A stretch of 64,000 nt of DNA from SVEL01 sp045126215. Its GTDB lineage: Bacteria; Bacillota; Clostridia; Lachnospirales; Lachnospiraceae. The stretch lies in NCBI GenBank assembly GCA_045126215.1, contig JBGVOD010000029.1, positions 62,001 to 126,000 of the forward strand. Reading direction: 5' to 3'. Below the pieces are notes generated by a model. It was not told the origin of the DNA and did not search any database. It saw only the letters and a list, made by a program, of their open reading frames with translations. The translations under genes were made by a program, and so were the position numbers. Positions 43,984-53,174 of the stretch are shown here, in pieces. Each line of letters starts with the position of its first letter. Within the stretch, counting starts at the first letter, position 1.

Positions 43984-45300
43984 TTATGCTCTTGGTGTTC
44001 CACAATTCTGGCAGAACTTACCTGTGTTAACCGATCCACAGCTACATGTCCATGAAGTTGGTTGTGGTTGTGGCTTTGGTGTACCACAGTTCTGACAGAA
44101 CTTGCCTGTATTAACTGATCCACAGCTACATGTCCATGTTTCTGGCTCTGCTGTCTGTGCTGGTGCTGCCTGCTGCATCTGCTGACCCATTACAGGCTGT
44201 GCCTGCTGCTGATTCATCATCGGCTGCTGCATCTGCTGATTCATCATTGGTTGCTGCATCTGTTGATTCATCATAGGCTGTTGCATCTGTTGCTGCTGAC
44301 CCATAGCAAATAAGTTCTGTGCATTCATTCCACCCTGATTCATAGCCATTCCCATACCCATGAATCCTGTCATTGCACCTGCTGAGTTACCTGCTGCTGT
44401 TTCCATAGCATTTGCCTGAGCGCTAACAAGCTTAGCAGCTGCCATTGTTGGATTCTGAAGAACTGCTGCACTCTGTAACTGTTTAATCATCTCAGCATCT
44501 TCTGGCGGTAATGTAACTGAACCTAAGGCTATACTTACTACACGAATACCTCTTGTATTTTCCCACTTGTTAACAAGTGCCTGATTCATAGCATCTTCTA
44601 ACTCTGTGTTATGAGCAACAATCTGGTTTGGACGAAGCTCTAACTCTGAAAGTTTTCCAAGTGCTGGCTGTAAAGCAGAAATAAATTCTGTCTTTAACTG
44701 TGTATCTATCTCTGATCTGTTATATTCTACTTCAACATTTCCACATACATTTGTATAGAATAATAATGGATTTGTAATACGATAAGAATATACACCTGAT
44801 ACACGAAGTGCTGTATCTAAATCAAGACCAAGCTTTGAATCTACAACTCTGAATGGTACTGGATTTGCTGTACCGAATTTGTTGTCGATAAGTTCCTTTG
44901 TATTGAAATAATAAACTCTCTGATCCTTACCTGTGTCTCCACCGTATGTAAATCTCTTTCCAATTGTCTTGAATGTATCAAGGATACTTCTTCCAAGATT
45001 TCCAGCGAAAATACTTGGTTCTGTAGATGTGTCATATACGAACTGACCTGGTTCTGCACAAACTTCTACTACCTTTCCCTGTTCAACAATTATCATACAC
45101 TGACCATCAGCTACTGCAATAACTGAACCATTTGAAATAATGTTGTCATTTCCCTTTGTGTTTGATGAACGATCTGATGTTCTCTTCTGTCCTTTTACAA
45201 CAATAACATCTTTGTCAATTGCATCACAGTAGAAAAACTCTTTCCATTGATCTGCAAACGTTCCTCCAACTGATCCAATTGCGGCTTTAATTAATCCCAT
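43984..45300 (-). CDS. SPFH-domain protein with tandem zinc ribbons (YdjI-like)
   Basis: A 438-residue protein. An SPFH/virion-core-like domain (about 1-290, beginning MGLIKAAIGSVGGTFADQWKEFF) is followed by an Ala/Met region, a Gln/Met-rich repeat tract (repeated QQMQQPMMN, about 330-375), and two near-identical C-terminal zinc ribbons (WTCSCGSVNTGKFCQNCG). SPFH proteins oligomerise on membranes and organise microdomains. The start at 45300, with AAGGAG upstream, is preferred to a longer form that lacks a ribosome site. It is the first gene of the ydjGHI-like operon. Confidence 0.88.
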   Translation of the reverse strand: MGLIKAAIGSVGGTFADQWKEFFYCDAIDKDVIVVKGQKRTSDRSSNTKGNDNIISNGSVIAVADGQCMIIVEQGKVVEVCAEPGQFVYDTSTEPSIFAGNLGRSILDTFKTIGKRFTYGGDTGKDQRVYYFNTKELIDNKFGTANPVPFRVVDSKLGLDLDTALRVSGVYSYRITNPLLFYTNVCGNVEVEYNRSEIDTQLKTEFISALQPALGKLSELELRPNQIVAHNTELEDAMNQALVNKWENTRGIRVVSIALGSVTLPPEDAEMIKQLQSAAVLQNPTMAAAKLVSAQANAMETAAGNSAGAMTGFMGMGMAMNQGGMNAQNLFAMGQQQQMQQPMMNQQMQQPMMNQQMQQPMMNQQQAQPVMGQQMQQAAPAQTAEPETWTCSCGSVNTGKFCQNCGTPKPQPQPTSWTCSCGSVNTGKFCQNCGTPRA

Positions 45301-45376
45301 TTTCGAAAACTCCTTCCTATGTAGAAAATGTATTATACAAAGAGCCAAAAAAGTACTCTCTTTTAATACCATTATA

Positions 45377-45403
45377 TTACAATAAAATGCATTATTTTAC
45401 AAT
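45377..45403 (-). promoter_or_regulatory. TTACAAT pair upstream of the SPFH operon
   Basis: TTACAAT (plus strand) occurs at 45377-45383 and 45397-45403, so TTTATTGTAA repeats at 20 bases on the transcribed strand. The same word occurs three times before the ABC transporter genes at 16625-16681. A shared regulator is possible; the motif is AT-rich and could recur by chance. Confidence 0.35.
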
Positions 45404-45474
45404 AAATGTTTTCTGAACCATTTATTTTTTGATGTGAATTCCATCTTTTAATCATAAATAAACATCAAATACTA

Positions 45475-45513
45475 TTTCATGCAAGCATTATTGTGCTTGC
45501 CGGTCTTGTGCAA
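45475..45513. repeat. Palindromic element, third copy
   Basis: TTTCATGCAAGCAT and GCTTGCCGGTCTTGTGCAA recur here in the same order and spacing as at 4469-4510 and 4590-4630. It abuts a terminator, as the copy at 4590-4630 does. Confidence 0.75.
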
Positions 45514-45514
45514 C

Positions 45515-45541
45515 AAAAAGGGGTACATTTACATATACCCC
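45515..45541 (-). terminator. Terminator of the chemoreceptor gene
   Basis: Arms GGGGTA and TACCCC with an AT-rich loop are followed on the minus strand by five T. It lies about 20 bases beyond the stop at 45559. Confidence 0.85.
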
Positions 45542-45558
45542 TTCGACAAATCACCAAT

Positions 45559-47223
45559 CTACAGATTAAAATATTCTACTGATTCCTCTAATGAATCTGC
45601 TATATCTCCTGTTTCCTGAGCCTTTGCATTTATTGTTTCTATATTTGCACTGAGTTCTTCCATTGATGCGGTTGTCTCTTCACAACTTGCCGCATTTTCC
45701 TCTGATATTGATGATAATGTACTTACCTCATCCAGTACCTTATTTTTATTTTTATCTAAGGCTGTTGATTTAATCTGTATCTCATTTACAGCGTCTGCTG
45801 TCACTCTAACCTGATTATTAACTTCATCAAAGCTTGTATTTACCTCTTTAAGTACTCCGCCTTCATTGTCAACAGCATCTTTTATCTGATTTGCAAGAAT
45901 AACGTTGTGTTCTGACTTCTGTACAATATTCTGTATAACACTTTGAATTTCTTTTGCTGATCTGTCAGACTGTTCAGCAAGTTCCTGAATGTTTGAAGCA
46001 ACAACCGCAAAGCCTCTACCTGCCTCTCCTGCCCTTGCTGCCTCTATAGAAGCATTTAAACTCAAAAGACTGGTCTGGCTTGCAATTTCTGAAATAACAT
46101 CTGCTGCCCTCTTGATATCATTTACTGCTTCACTTGACTCCTTTATACCATTTATAACATCTTGTGAAATAACTATTGTATCATTATTGGCAGCCATCAA
46201 TGATTCAAGATTCTTCTTTGCCTTTGCACTTATATTTCTAACCTCTGCTGCTGAACCATTTGCACTACCTGCAAGTTCTGCAATAGTAGAAATATCCTCA
46301 CCGATTCCGTACATTGTCTCAGCTGTATTCTGTACCGACTCTGCCATTTCAAGGGATCCCTTTGCAAGTTCATCGACAGCTTTTACGATATCATTTGCAG
46401 CTTTATTTGATACATCTACACCTTCTGTTATGTTTGAAACATTTTGTATAAGTTCAGTAGATTTATCGTTAACAATCGTTATTATGTTCTTAAGATTCTC
46501 CTGTAGTTCTCTTGTGGAATCAATCAATACGCTGATTTCTTTCACTCCACTCTTTGCCTCAATATCAACAGAAAGATTTCCACCTGCCAGTTCTTTTGCA
46601 TAACCTGAAATCTTTGCGATAGGCTTTTTAATTTTTATTGCGCACAATACAACAATCACTATACAAATAATAGTAATAACAATCGTGACTGCTACCATGC
46701 TGGTAATTGCACCTTTAATCTCATTTGATACAACAGTCTCAGGAATACCTGAAAATGCCATACCCACTATTTTACCAGACATATCCAAAACCGGAGTATA
46801 GTATACATAGTACTCCCTTCCTCCAATTACAACACCATCTTCATAATAATCTTCACCCTCTGATACTTTCTTATAGATGGTTTCATCTGCTTTTGTTCCT
46901 TCGTTACGTTTTCCTGTCTCAGCATCGATAATTGATGTAATAAATCTTGTATCACCAATAAATAAAGTCTGCTCGATATTCTGGTCCTTTAGATTATCAA
47001 CGTAATCATGTTCGTATTTTGGTTCTCCAAGATTAATAATATCCCTGGCATAGTACCACTTCAGTCCTTCAGCTGCAGTCTTAAGCTGAACATACGTACT
47101 ATCTTCCAAACTTTGCGATAGTTTCGATGATGTTATCACGCACAAAACAACTGCCACTAACACAAGTGGCACCATTGAAAACATTAAAATTTGAGTCAAA
47201 AATCCCGTCTTTTTCTTATTCAT
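45559..47223 (-). CDS. Methyl-accepting chemotaxis protein
   Basis: A 554-residue chemoreceptor. A transmembrane helix (about 12-32), an extracytoplasmic cache-type sensor (about 35-180, with YYARDIINLGE and YYVYYTPVLDMSGKIVGMAF), a second helix (about 185-207), HAMP, and a long helical signalling domain whose tip contains ASQTSLLSLNASIEAARAGEAGRGFAVVA (family block), which binds CheA/CheW. It should report an extracellular ligand to a chemotaxis or related pathway. No che genes are in the window, and a nearby motA remnant raises the question of whether motility is intact. Confidence 0.95.
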   Translation of the reverse strand: MNKKKTGFLTQILMFSMVPLVLVAVVLCVITSSKLSQSLEDSTYVQLKTAAEGLKWYYARDIINLGEPKYEHDYVDNLKDQNIEQTLFIGDTRFITSIIDAETGKRNEGTKADETIYKKVSEGEDYYEDGVVIGGREYYVYYTPVLDMSGKIVGMAFSGIPETVVSNEIKGAITSMVAVTIVITIICIVIVVLCAIKIKKPIAKISGYAKELAGGNLSVDIEAKSGVKEISVLIDSTRELQENLKNIITIVNDKSTELIQNVSNITEGVDVSNKAANDIVKAVDELAKGSLEMAESVQNTAETMYGIGEDISTIAELAGSANGSAAEVRNISAKAKKNLESLMAANNDTIVISQDVINGIKESSEAVNDIKRAADVISEIASQTSLLSLNASIEAARAGEAGRGFAVVASNIQELAEQSDRSAKEIQSVIQNIVQKSEHNVILANQIKDAVDNEGGVLKEVNTSFDEVNNQVRVTADAVNEIQIKSTALDKNKNKVLDEVSTLSSISEENAASCEETTASMEELSANIETINAKAQETGDIADSLEESVEYFNL

Positions 47224-47364
47224 TTGTTCACGTCCTTACATAATATATTTTGAATTTATTATATCAATTTCTAGGAATATAGTAAAGAAAAATTTTGTAA
47301 CTTTTATAAATAATTTTATCAATAACTACTATCTTTCTTAATCCAAATTTTTGTTATTAATCTT

Positions 47365-48564
47365 TTATTTTTCAATATTTATTACATCCTTCAAAACATA
47401 GTGAAAAGTCGGTGCTGAACTCTTTTCATTTTCTGTATAACCCTTTGATAAATCATATGTATCATTTTCATCAAAAGGATCTATTCCAATGTAATTGCCT
47501 TTGAATACATCTATATCTCCATCACAGAATTCTTCTATAAGATCATCAATTTTTCTCTGTGTTCCCTTTGCTGCAATAGTATTATTTAATTTAAGCATTT
47601 GAACCCATTTTTCTTTGAATCCGCCACTTATATCATTTCCATTAACATTACCTTCAACCACATCTTCAATATCCTTACCGTCAAGAACTGCACCTACTGC
47701 CTCAACCATATAATACTGCCAATTTATACGGGAACTAATAAGTGATGTTGTCGGCGCAACATCTGCCATACTTTGATTATATCCTATGTGATATACTGTA
47801 TATTCCGAACTTAATTCTTCACAGGCAACAGCAGGTCCTGACGTATCTGAATGCTGGGATATGATAACGCAGCCTTCCTTTATAAGTCTCTCTGTTACTT
47901 GCTTTTCAAGACTATAATCACTCCAGCTGTCCGTATAAACAACCGTCATTTCTGCTGTTGGAACTACAGATCTAACACCAAGAAAAAATGCCGTATATCC
48001 CGATATTACTTCAGCATATGGGAAAGCTCCAACATATCCGATTTTTGCATCATTCTCTGATATCTCACCATTCTCAATTAATTCATTTAATTTTAATCCT
48101 GCAACAACGCCTGAAACATATCTTCCCTGATATATCTCTCCCATAAAATTATGACAATTTGACAATAGTGGTTCTTCATTTGCATTGGAACATGTAGCCA
48201 TACAAAACTGAACATCCGGGTTTTCTGCTGCTATTTTCTTCGCTGTCTCACCATATCCATAACTGGTTGTAAAAATTATGTCACACCCATTATCTACAAG
48301 CTCAAGCAGATATTTTTCTTCTGTACCTTCAGCTACATTATATTTTGCTATTATCTCAACAGCATCGCCATATTCAACCTCTATGGCTTTCTGTGCCTTT
48401 ATAAAATTATTTGTATATGCATCACAACCATCACCAACGTACAAAAAACCAACCTTGATATGGTCTTTATGATTGTCAAACATACTATTTACAATCATAG
48501 TTCCATGAAAAAGCAATATCAATGTAACTGAACATATAATTGTCAAAGTATACACTCTCTTCAT
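47365..48564 (-). CDS. BMP-family substrate-binding protein (membrane-anchored)
   Basis: A 399-residue exported protein of the BMP/PnrA family, which bind nucleosides or related ligands for ABC uptake. A signal anchor (about 5-25) has no clear lipobox, so it may stay attached through its helix. Typical blocks are KVGFLYVGDGCDAYTNNF, CDIIFTTSYGYGETAKKIA, FCMATCSNAN, QGRYVSGVVAGL and KIGYVGAFPYAEVISGYTAFFLGVRSV (family blocks). It lies 17 bases after a giant hybrid kinase gene and has no permease or ATPase beside it, so a role as the kinase's ligand-binding partner is an attractive inference. Confidence 0.88.
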   Translation of the reverse strand: MKRVYTLTIICSVTLILLFHGTMIVNSMFDNHKDHIKVGFLYVGDGCDAYTNNFIKAQKAIEVEYGDAVEIIAKYNVAEGTEEKYLLELVDNGCDIIFTTSYGYGETAKKIAAENPDVQFCMATCSNANEEPLLSNCHNFMGEIYQGRYVSGVVAGLKLNELIENGEISENDAKIGYVGAFPYAEVISGYTAFFLGVRSVVPTAEMTVVYTDSWSDYSLEKQVTERLIKEGCVIISQHSDTSGPAVACEELSSEYTVYHIGYNQSMADVAPTTSLISSRINWQYYMVEAVGAVLDGKDIEDVVEGNVNGNDISGGFKEKWVQMLKLNNTIAAKGTQRKIDDLIEEFCDGDIDVFKGNYIGIDPFDENDTYDLSKGYTENEKSSAPTFHYVLKDVINIEK

Positions 48565-48580
48565 AATCTGCCTCCATACT

Positions 48581-51500
48581 CTATTGGTTAAGATATTTAT
48601 TTAAATGATCTAAAAGAGTTTTATATTTCTCAATAAATGGTGCATGTTCTTTTTCAACAAAGGACATATCATTCTCTTTCACAGCAAGCTCTAATGCCTT
48701 TGCATGTTCAGCTATTGTTACTGCTCCGACATTCATGGAATTACTCTTTACTGAATGAATTAGAATTCTGTAATTATGTAAATCATTTTCATTAAAGCAT
48801 CTTACAAGTTCATCGACTTTATTACCATTAATATACTCTTTTATTACCTCATTATAGAAATCCATGTCACCCATACAATACTTTAGTCCTACTTCAGTAT
48901 CTAACTCTTTACATATATCATATAGTTCGTTTGACTGAGTCTTTTTAGTTGATATATCTTCTTCATTTTTTATATCTTCTTTAAAATCATCTAAAATAAC
49001 CGACTTTGGCAGATATTTTTTTAATTTTGCTTCAAGTAATTCTACCTCAATAGGTTTAGAAAGATAATCATCAAAGCCTATCTTAATATACTGCTCTTTA
49101 GCTCCATTTATAGCATTTGCCGTCAAAATAATAATCTTTGTTTCTGTTCCGACAAGTTGCTCCTTTCGTATTTTTTCGAAGGTTTCAATGCCATCCATAT
49201 CAGGCATCATGTGATCAAGAAATACAATGTCATACTTCTTTTCTTTTAACAATTCAATAGCCATCTCTCCTGATGAAGCCGTATCAGCATTAATTTCATT
49301 AATTTTCAAAAGTTTGGTTGCAACTTTTAAATTCATCTGGCTATCGTCAACAATTAATATTCTTGCATCCGGCGCTTTAATATGTTTCTCTTCCACTTTA
49401 TCGTATATTTGCTGACTTTCACTATGTATATTTCCTATAGGATTATTTGACACAATTTTCTGTTCTATTACAAATGAGAATTTTGTACCTACACCATATT
49501 CACTCTCAACATCAAGTTCACTGTTCATCAGCTTTAAAAGATTGACTACAATAGACATTCCAAGTCCTGTACCTTCTATGTTTCTGTTTCTTTTTTCGTC
49601 AAGGCGCTGGAAGGACTCAAATAATTTTCCCATATCCTCCTGTCTGATTCCAATTCCGCTATCTTTTACTTCCACGTAAATCTTTATATTTTCATCTGTA
49701 CGTTCCTGTTCCTCAATCACAAGACTTATGTATCCTTTTTCTGTATATTTAACAGCATTTGTTAGAAGGTTTGAAACGACCTGTGTTATTCGGACATCAT
49801 CACCATACAGTTCACTTGGAAGTTTTTCATCCACATCTATTCTAAACTCAAGTGCTTTCTTTTTTGCTCTTTCCATTATGACATTTATGAGATTATTAAT
49901 AAGTCCTCTTGTCTCATAATTCACAGGAATAATTTCCATTTTACCTTCTTCAATCTTTGAGTAATCAAGAATCATATTTACAAGAGCCAAAAGTGTATTC
50001 CCAGCTTTTTTAATATCTGTTGCATATTCATATATTTCATCTTCTTTGCTATCACGAAGTATCATCTCATTCATACCAAGAATAGCATTAATAGGCGTTC
50101 TTATATCATGTGACATAAGTGCAAGGAATTTATCCTTTGCCTCTCCTGCTGCGAGTGCTGCGTCAGCAGTCTGCTTAAGTTTAAGATTTTCAAATTCTTT
50201 CTTCTGGATTTTCAGATTCTTATCTATCTGACTGCCTACCAGTAACCATATAAGATAAGCTGCAATAATAAAGAAAACTACAAACATGTATATACTAAAC
50301 CACCAGTTGTCATAAAATTCGTTTTCTTTATAGAATTTATAAGAAATCTCTTCTATTGTTCTTTCCTGCTTATTATCAAGTATTGCCAGATGGAAAGTAT
50401 ATTCTCCTGATGGAAGATTAGTATATACCATACTCTCAAGTTCACTTTGTGGCACAATAATTGGTTCACTGTCAAATCCTTCAAGCCAGACACGAACATA
50501 TGGATTGCTTGTAGAGAAATTAATTACCTGTGGAAAGAATTCTATACGAACAACATTACGTCCAAGAATATTTGTATCTTCTTTATCAACTGCTATTCTT
50601 ACACCATCTACAACAATATTCTCAAGTGATATTCTGTATGATGTTCTCTGCTTGCTGTACTCATTCATATTCACACATACAACGCCTATATCTGTACACA
50701 GAAATAAATTTGAATCCGAATCAACATAATTCCATGAATTTGCTGTCAGACTTGCCCTGAAACCTCTCTTTTCATCAAGCAATTCATAATCAATCTTGTC
50801 ATTATATACAAGCGAATATTTATCAACAACGTATATACCTGCAGAACTTGTTACCCACATACTACCGTCAGGAGCAGTAATAATATCATAATTATTATAG
50901 TATGGAAATTGATTAAGCTGCTTAACATTCCCGGCATTATCCATAAAATTAAGGCCATTACTGGTTACTATATACACACCAACTCCATCTGGAGACTCTT
51001 TTATTCTAAGAATAACATCAGAACTAAGACCATCAGTTTTTCTAATTGTATCTGTTACTTTTCCATCTTCAATGACTGCTATACCACCACCATCTGTACC
51101 GGCATATAATATTTTATTTTTTTTATATAAACAAAGTGTTTTCGGTGTAAGTAGTCCCTCTTCATTTCCTATATTTGAAATAATTTTTCCATCTTTTATA
51201 TATGAAATACCATTATCAGTTGCGACTGCAATAGTATCATTATCAACTTCAATAATTGTCCTGGTTTTATCGGAGATTAATCCATTTTCAGCATCAAATT
51301 TATTCATTGTACCATCTGAATAAACCTCATAAACCCCCTGACCTGATGTTGCAATCCATAGATGATTATTCTTATCAACTAAGAAGAATCTGACTCTTAC
51401 ATTTTTCAGTGTGTCCCCTACGGTTTCCTCTATTTTACTTGTAAGTTGTAAATCAACAATATCAATTCCCGAATCTGTTCCAAAATAATATTTATCATTC

Positions 51501-53131
51501 CACTTAATAACAGCATTTACAACCTCTTCTTCAAGTCCGGCTCTTTTATAGACTTCACCAAAAGATGATTCTGCCATTTCCAACAATCCTAGTCTTGATG
51601 ATGAAAACCAGAGATTTCCCTGATAATCTACTATCATATTTTCTATAGAATTGTCAAAATTGTTTGTATTAATATAGTTAAACTTTTCATTTCTGTCTAT
51701 ATAGCCAATTCCATTTTCTGCGCAAATAAACAATTGCTCCTGTTCTGTCATATACATAGAATTGATATCCTCTATCTCATCACACTCAATAGTTGAAATC
51801 AATTCAAGTTTTCCATCATTAATTATATATTTTTCTATTTTGTCTGCCGATGTAGATGCATATAAAATTTTATTATCAAAATATACACTTGTATATGTAT
51901 CTCCAGCTTCATTATGATTACATTTTTCTATTATTTCTAAATCTTTAAGTAGCGCAAGCTCACCCTCAAGTGTAACTGCACATACATATCCTTCAGGAGA
52001 GGATGTTAATTGTCTGACATAATTCAGCTCATCAATAACAGACACAACTTTCATTCCATCTACAAGCGCAATAACGCATAGAGAACCATTGGTTCCAACA
52101 TAAAACATTCCATTTGTGCTTTTTGTAATACTTCTAACTGAATCTTCCGTAAGCCCACTCTGTTTATCAATAACATTTACTATCTCATTATTTGCACATA
52201 TGGAAAGTCCACAATCATTTGTTCCTATCCAAAGTCTTCCTTCTTCATCAGTGTACAGACAGTTAACATTTCTAACTGAATCAAACTGACTCATAAATGT
52301 AAATTTTGTCCCATCATACTGATATAATCCACCATATGTACCTACCCACAGCATACCATCTCTTGTCTGTGCAATATCATTTACTTCTCCGCCCGGTATA
52401 CCATTCATACCATTATATACTGTCTGTATATATGAATTAAAATATGTATCTTCTTTTGGCTCTTCCATTACCATTACAGAATCATTCTTACCAATTGTTT
52501 CATCTGCAAAGACAATCATCGGACTTAAAATTCCACCAGATAAAAGAGCGACTACTAAAACAGCAGCTCCGACCTTGTTTATCTGATTACTATTGATTCT
52601 TTTGCGAATCACTAGTATGAAAAATACAATGAATATTGATACAACCTTATCAACAAGATCTATGTAAAATTCACCGAAAAAAATACATATGCTTTCATGT
52701 ATTCCCATCTCACCAAGGTAATGTATTACACCGTCCCCCCATATATTTCCAGTCATTCCTTCATAGAGAAAATAATTAAGTGGAACTGAAATCGCAGTAC
52801 TGGAAAGAGCTACTATAATACTAAGCGAAAAAGCAAGAAATGCTCTCTTAAACATCCCTTTTTTGGCTAATATACCAACAATGATGCCTACTGCAATATT
52901 TGTAATCATATAAATATATGCATTTGGTGCAATCGCACCATACATAATATTTACAGTTGCTCCAACAATAGCTCCACATACTGGTCCACCTACATATGCT
53001 GCAAGCGATGTTCCTACCGAATCCATCCACAGAGGAAGTTTAAAATACTCTGCCAGTCCTTTCCCACCATAATTAAGCAATATACATGCCATAATAAACA
53101 GCACTATCCTGTAATTTTTCCATTTCTTCAT
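48581..53131 (-). CDS. Hybrid two-component sensor with transporter-like membrane domain and Reg_prop propeller
   Basis: A 1516-residue phosphorelay protein. About six N-terminal helices (1-215), with DSVGTSLAAYVGGPVCGAIVGA, look like an ECF-transporter substrate-binding subunit or a related membrane sensor. A large propeller of Reg_prop repeats (about 225-870, e.g. TRDGMLWVGTYGGLYQYDG) and a Y_Y_Y-like domain (to about 945) are probably outside. A helix leads to HisKA (ALMSHDIRTPINAILG), HATPase, a receiver (FLDHMMPDMDG) and an HPT domain (IHSVKSNSMNVGA). The propeller-kinase arrangement is best known from glycan sensors of Bacteroidetes. The BMP-type gene follows and an HD-GYP regulator gene precedes it. 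Confidence 0.9.
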   Translation of the reverse strand: MKKWKNYRIVLFIMACILLNYGGKGLAEYFKLPLWMDSVGTSLAAYVGGPVCGAIVGATVNIMYGAIAPNAYIYMITNIAVGIIVGILAKKGMFKRAFLAFSLSIIVALSSTAISVPLNYFLYEGMTGNIWGDGVIHYLGEMGIHESICIFFGEFYIDLVDKVVSIFIVFFILVIRKRINSNQINKVGAAVLVVALLSGGILSPMIVFADETIGKNDSVMVMEEPKEDTYFNSYIQTVYNGMNGIPGGEVNDIAQTRDGMLWVGTYGGLYQYDGTKFTFMSQFDSVRNVNCLYTDEEGRLWIGTNDCGLSICANNEIVNVIDKQSGLTEDSVRSITKSTNGMFYVGTNGSLCVIALVDGMKVVSVIDELNYVRQLTSSPEGYVCAVTLEGELALLKDLEIIEKCNHNEAGDTYTSVYFDNKILYASTSADKIEKYIINDGKLELISTIECDEIEDINSMYMTEQEQLFICAENGIGYIDRNEKFNYINTNNFDNSIENMIVDYQGNLWFSSSRLGLLEMAESSFGEVYKRAGLEEEVVNAVIKWNDKYYFGTDSGIDIVDLQLTSKIEETVGDTLKNVRVRFFLVDKNNHLWIATSGQGVYEVYSDGTMNKFDAENGLISDKTRTIIEVDNDTIAVATDNGISYIKDGKIISNIGNEEGLLTPKTLCLYKKNKILYAGTDGGGIAVIEDGKVTDTIRKTDGLSSDVILRIKESPDGVGVYIVTSNGLNFMDNAGNVKQLNQFPYYNNYDIITAPDGSMWVTSSAGIYVVDKYSLVYNDKIDYELLDEKRGFRASLTANSWNYVDSDSNLFLCTDIGVVCVNMNEYSKQRTSYRISLENIVVDGVRIAVDKEDTNILGRNVVRIEFFPQVINFSTSNPYVRVWLEGFDSEPIIVPQSELESMVYTNLPSGEYTFHLAILDNKQERTIEEISYKFYKENEFYDNWWFSIYMFVVFFIIAAYLIWLLVGSQIDKNLKIQKKEFENLKLKQTADAALAAGEAKDKFLALMSHDIRTPINAILGMNEMILRDSKEDEIYEYATDIKKAGNTLLALVNMILDYSKIEEGKMEIIPVNYETRGLINNLINVIMERAKKKALEFRIDVDEKLPSELYGDDVRITQVVSNLLTNAVKYTEKGYISLVIEEQERTDENIKIYVEVKDSGIGIRQEDMGKLFESFQRLDEKRNRNIEGTGLGMSIVVNLLKLMNSELDVESEYGVGTKFSFVIEQKIVSNNPIGNIHSESQQIYDKVEEKHIKAPDARILIVDDSQMNLKVATKLLKINEINADTASSGEMAIELLKEKKYDIVFLDHMMPDMDGIETFEKIRKEQLVGTETKIIILTANAINGAKEQYIKIGFDDYLSKPIEVELLEAKLKKYLPKSVILDDFKEDIKNEEDISTKKTQSNELYDICKELDTEVGLKYCMGDMDFYNEVIKEYINGNKVDELVRCFNENDLHNYRILIHSVKSNSMNVGAVTIAEHAKALELAVKENDMSFVEKEHAPFIEKYKTLLDHLNKYLNQ

Positions 53132-53174
53132 TCACCAAACTCCTAATACCCTCTTACTTTATCTCATATACATC

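Noticed and set aside
53132..53174. Repeated TTACTTTATCTCATATACA words after the HD-GYP stop
   Set aside because: This is a short tandem duplication of the stop region of one gene; too small to treat as a regulatory element.
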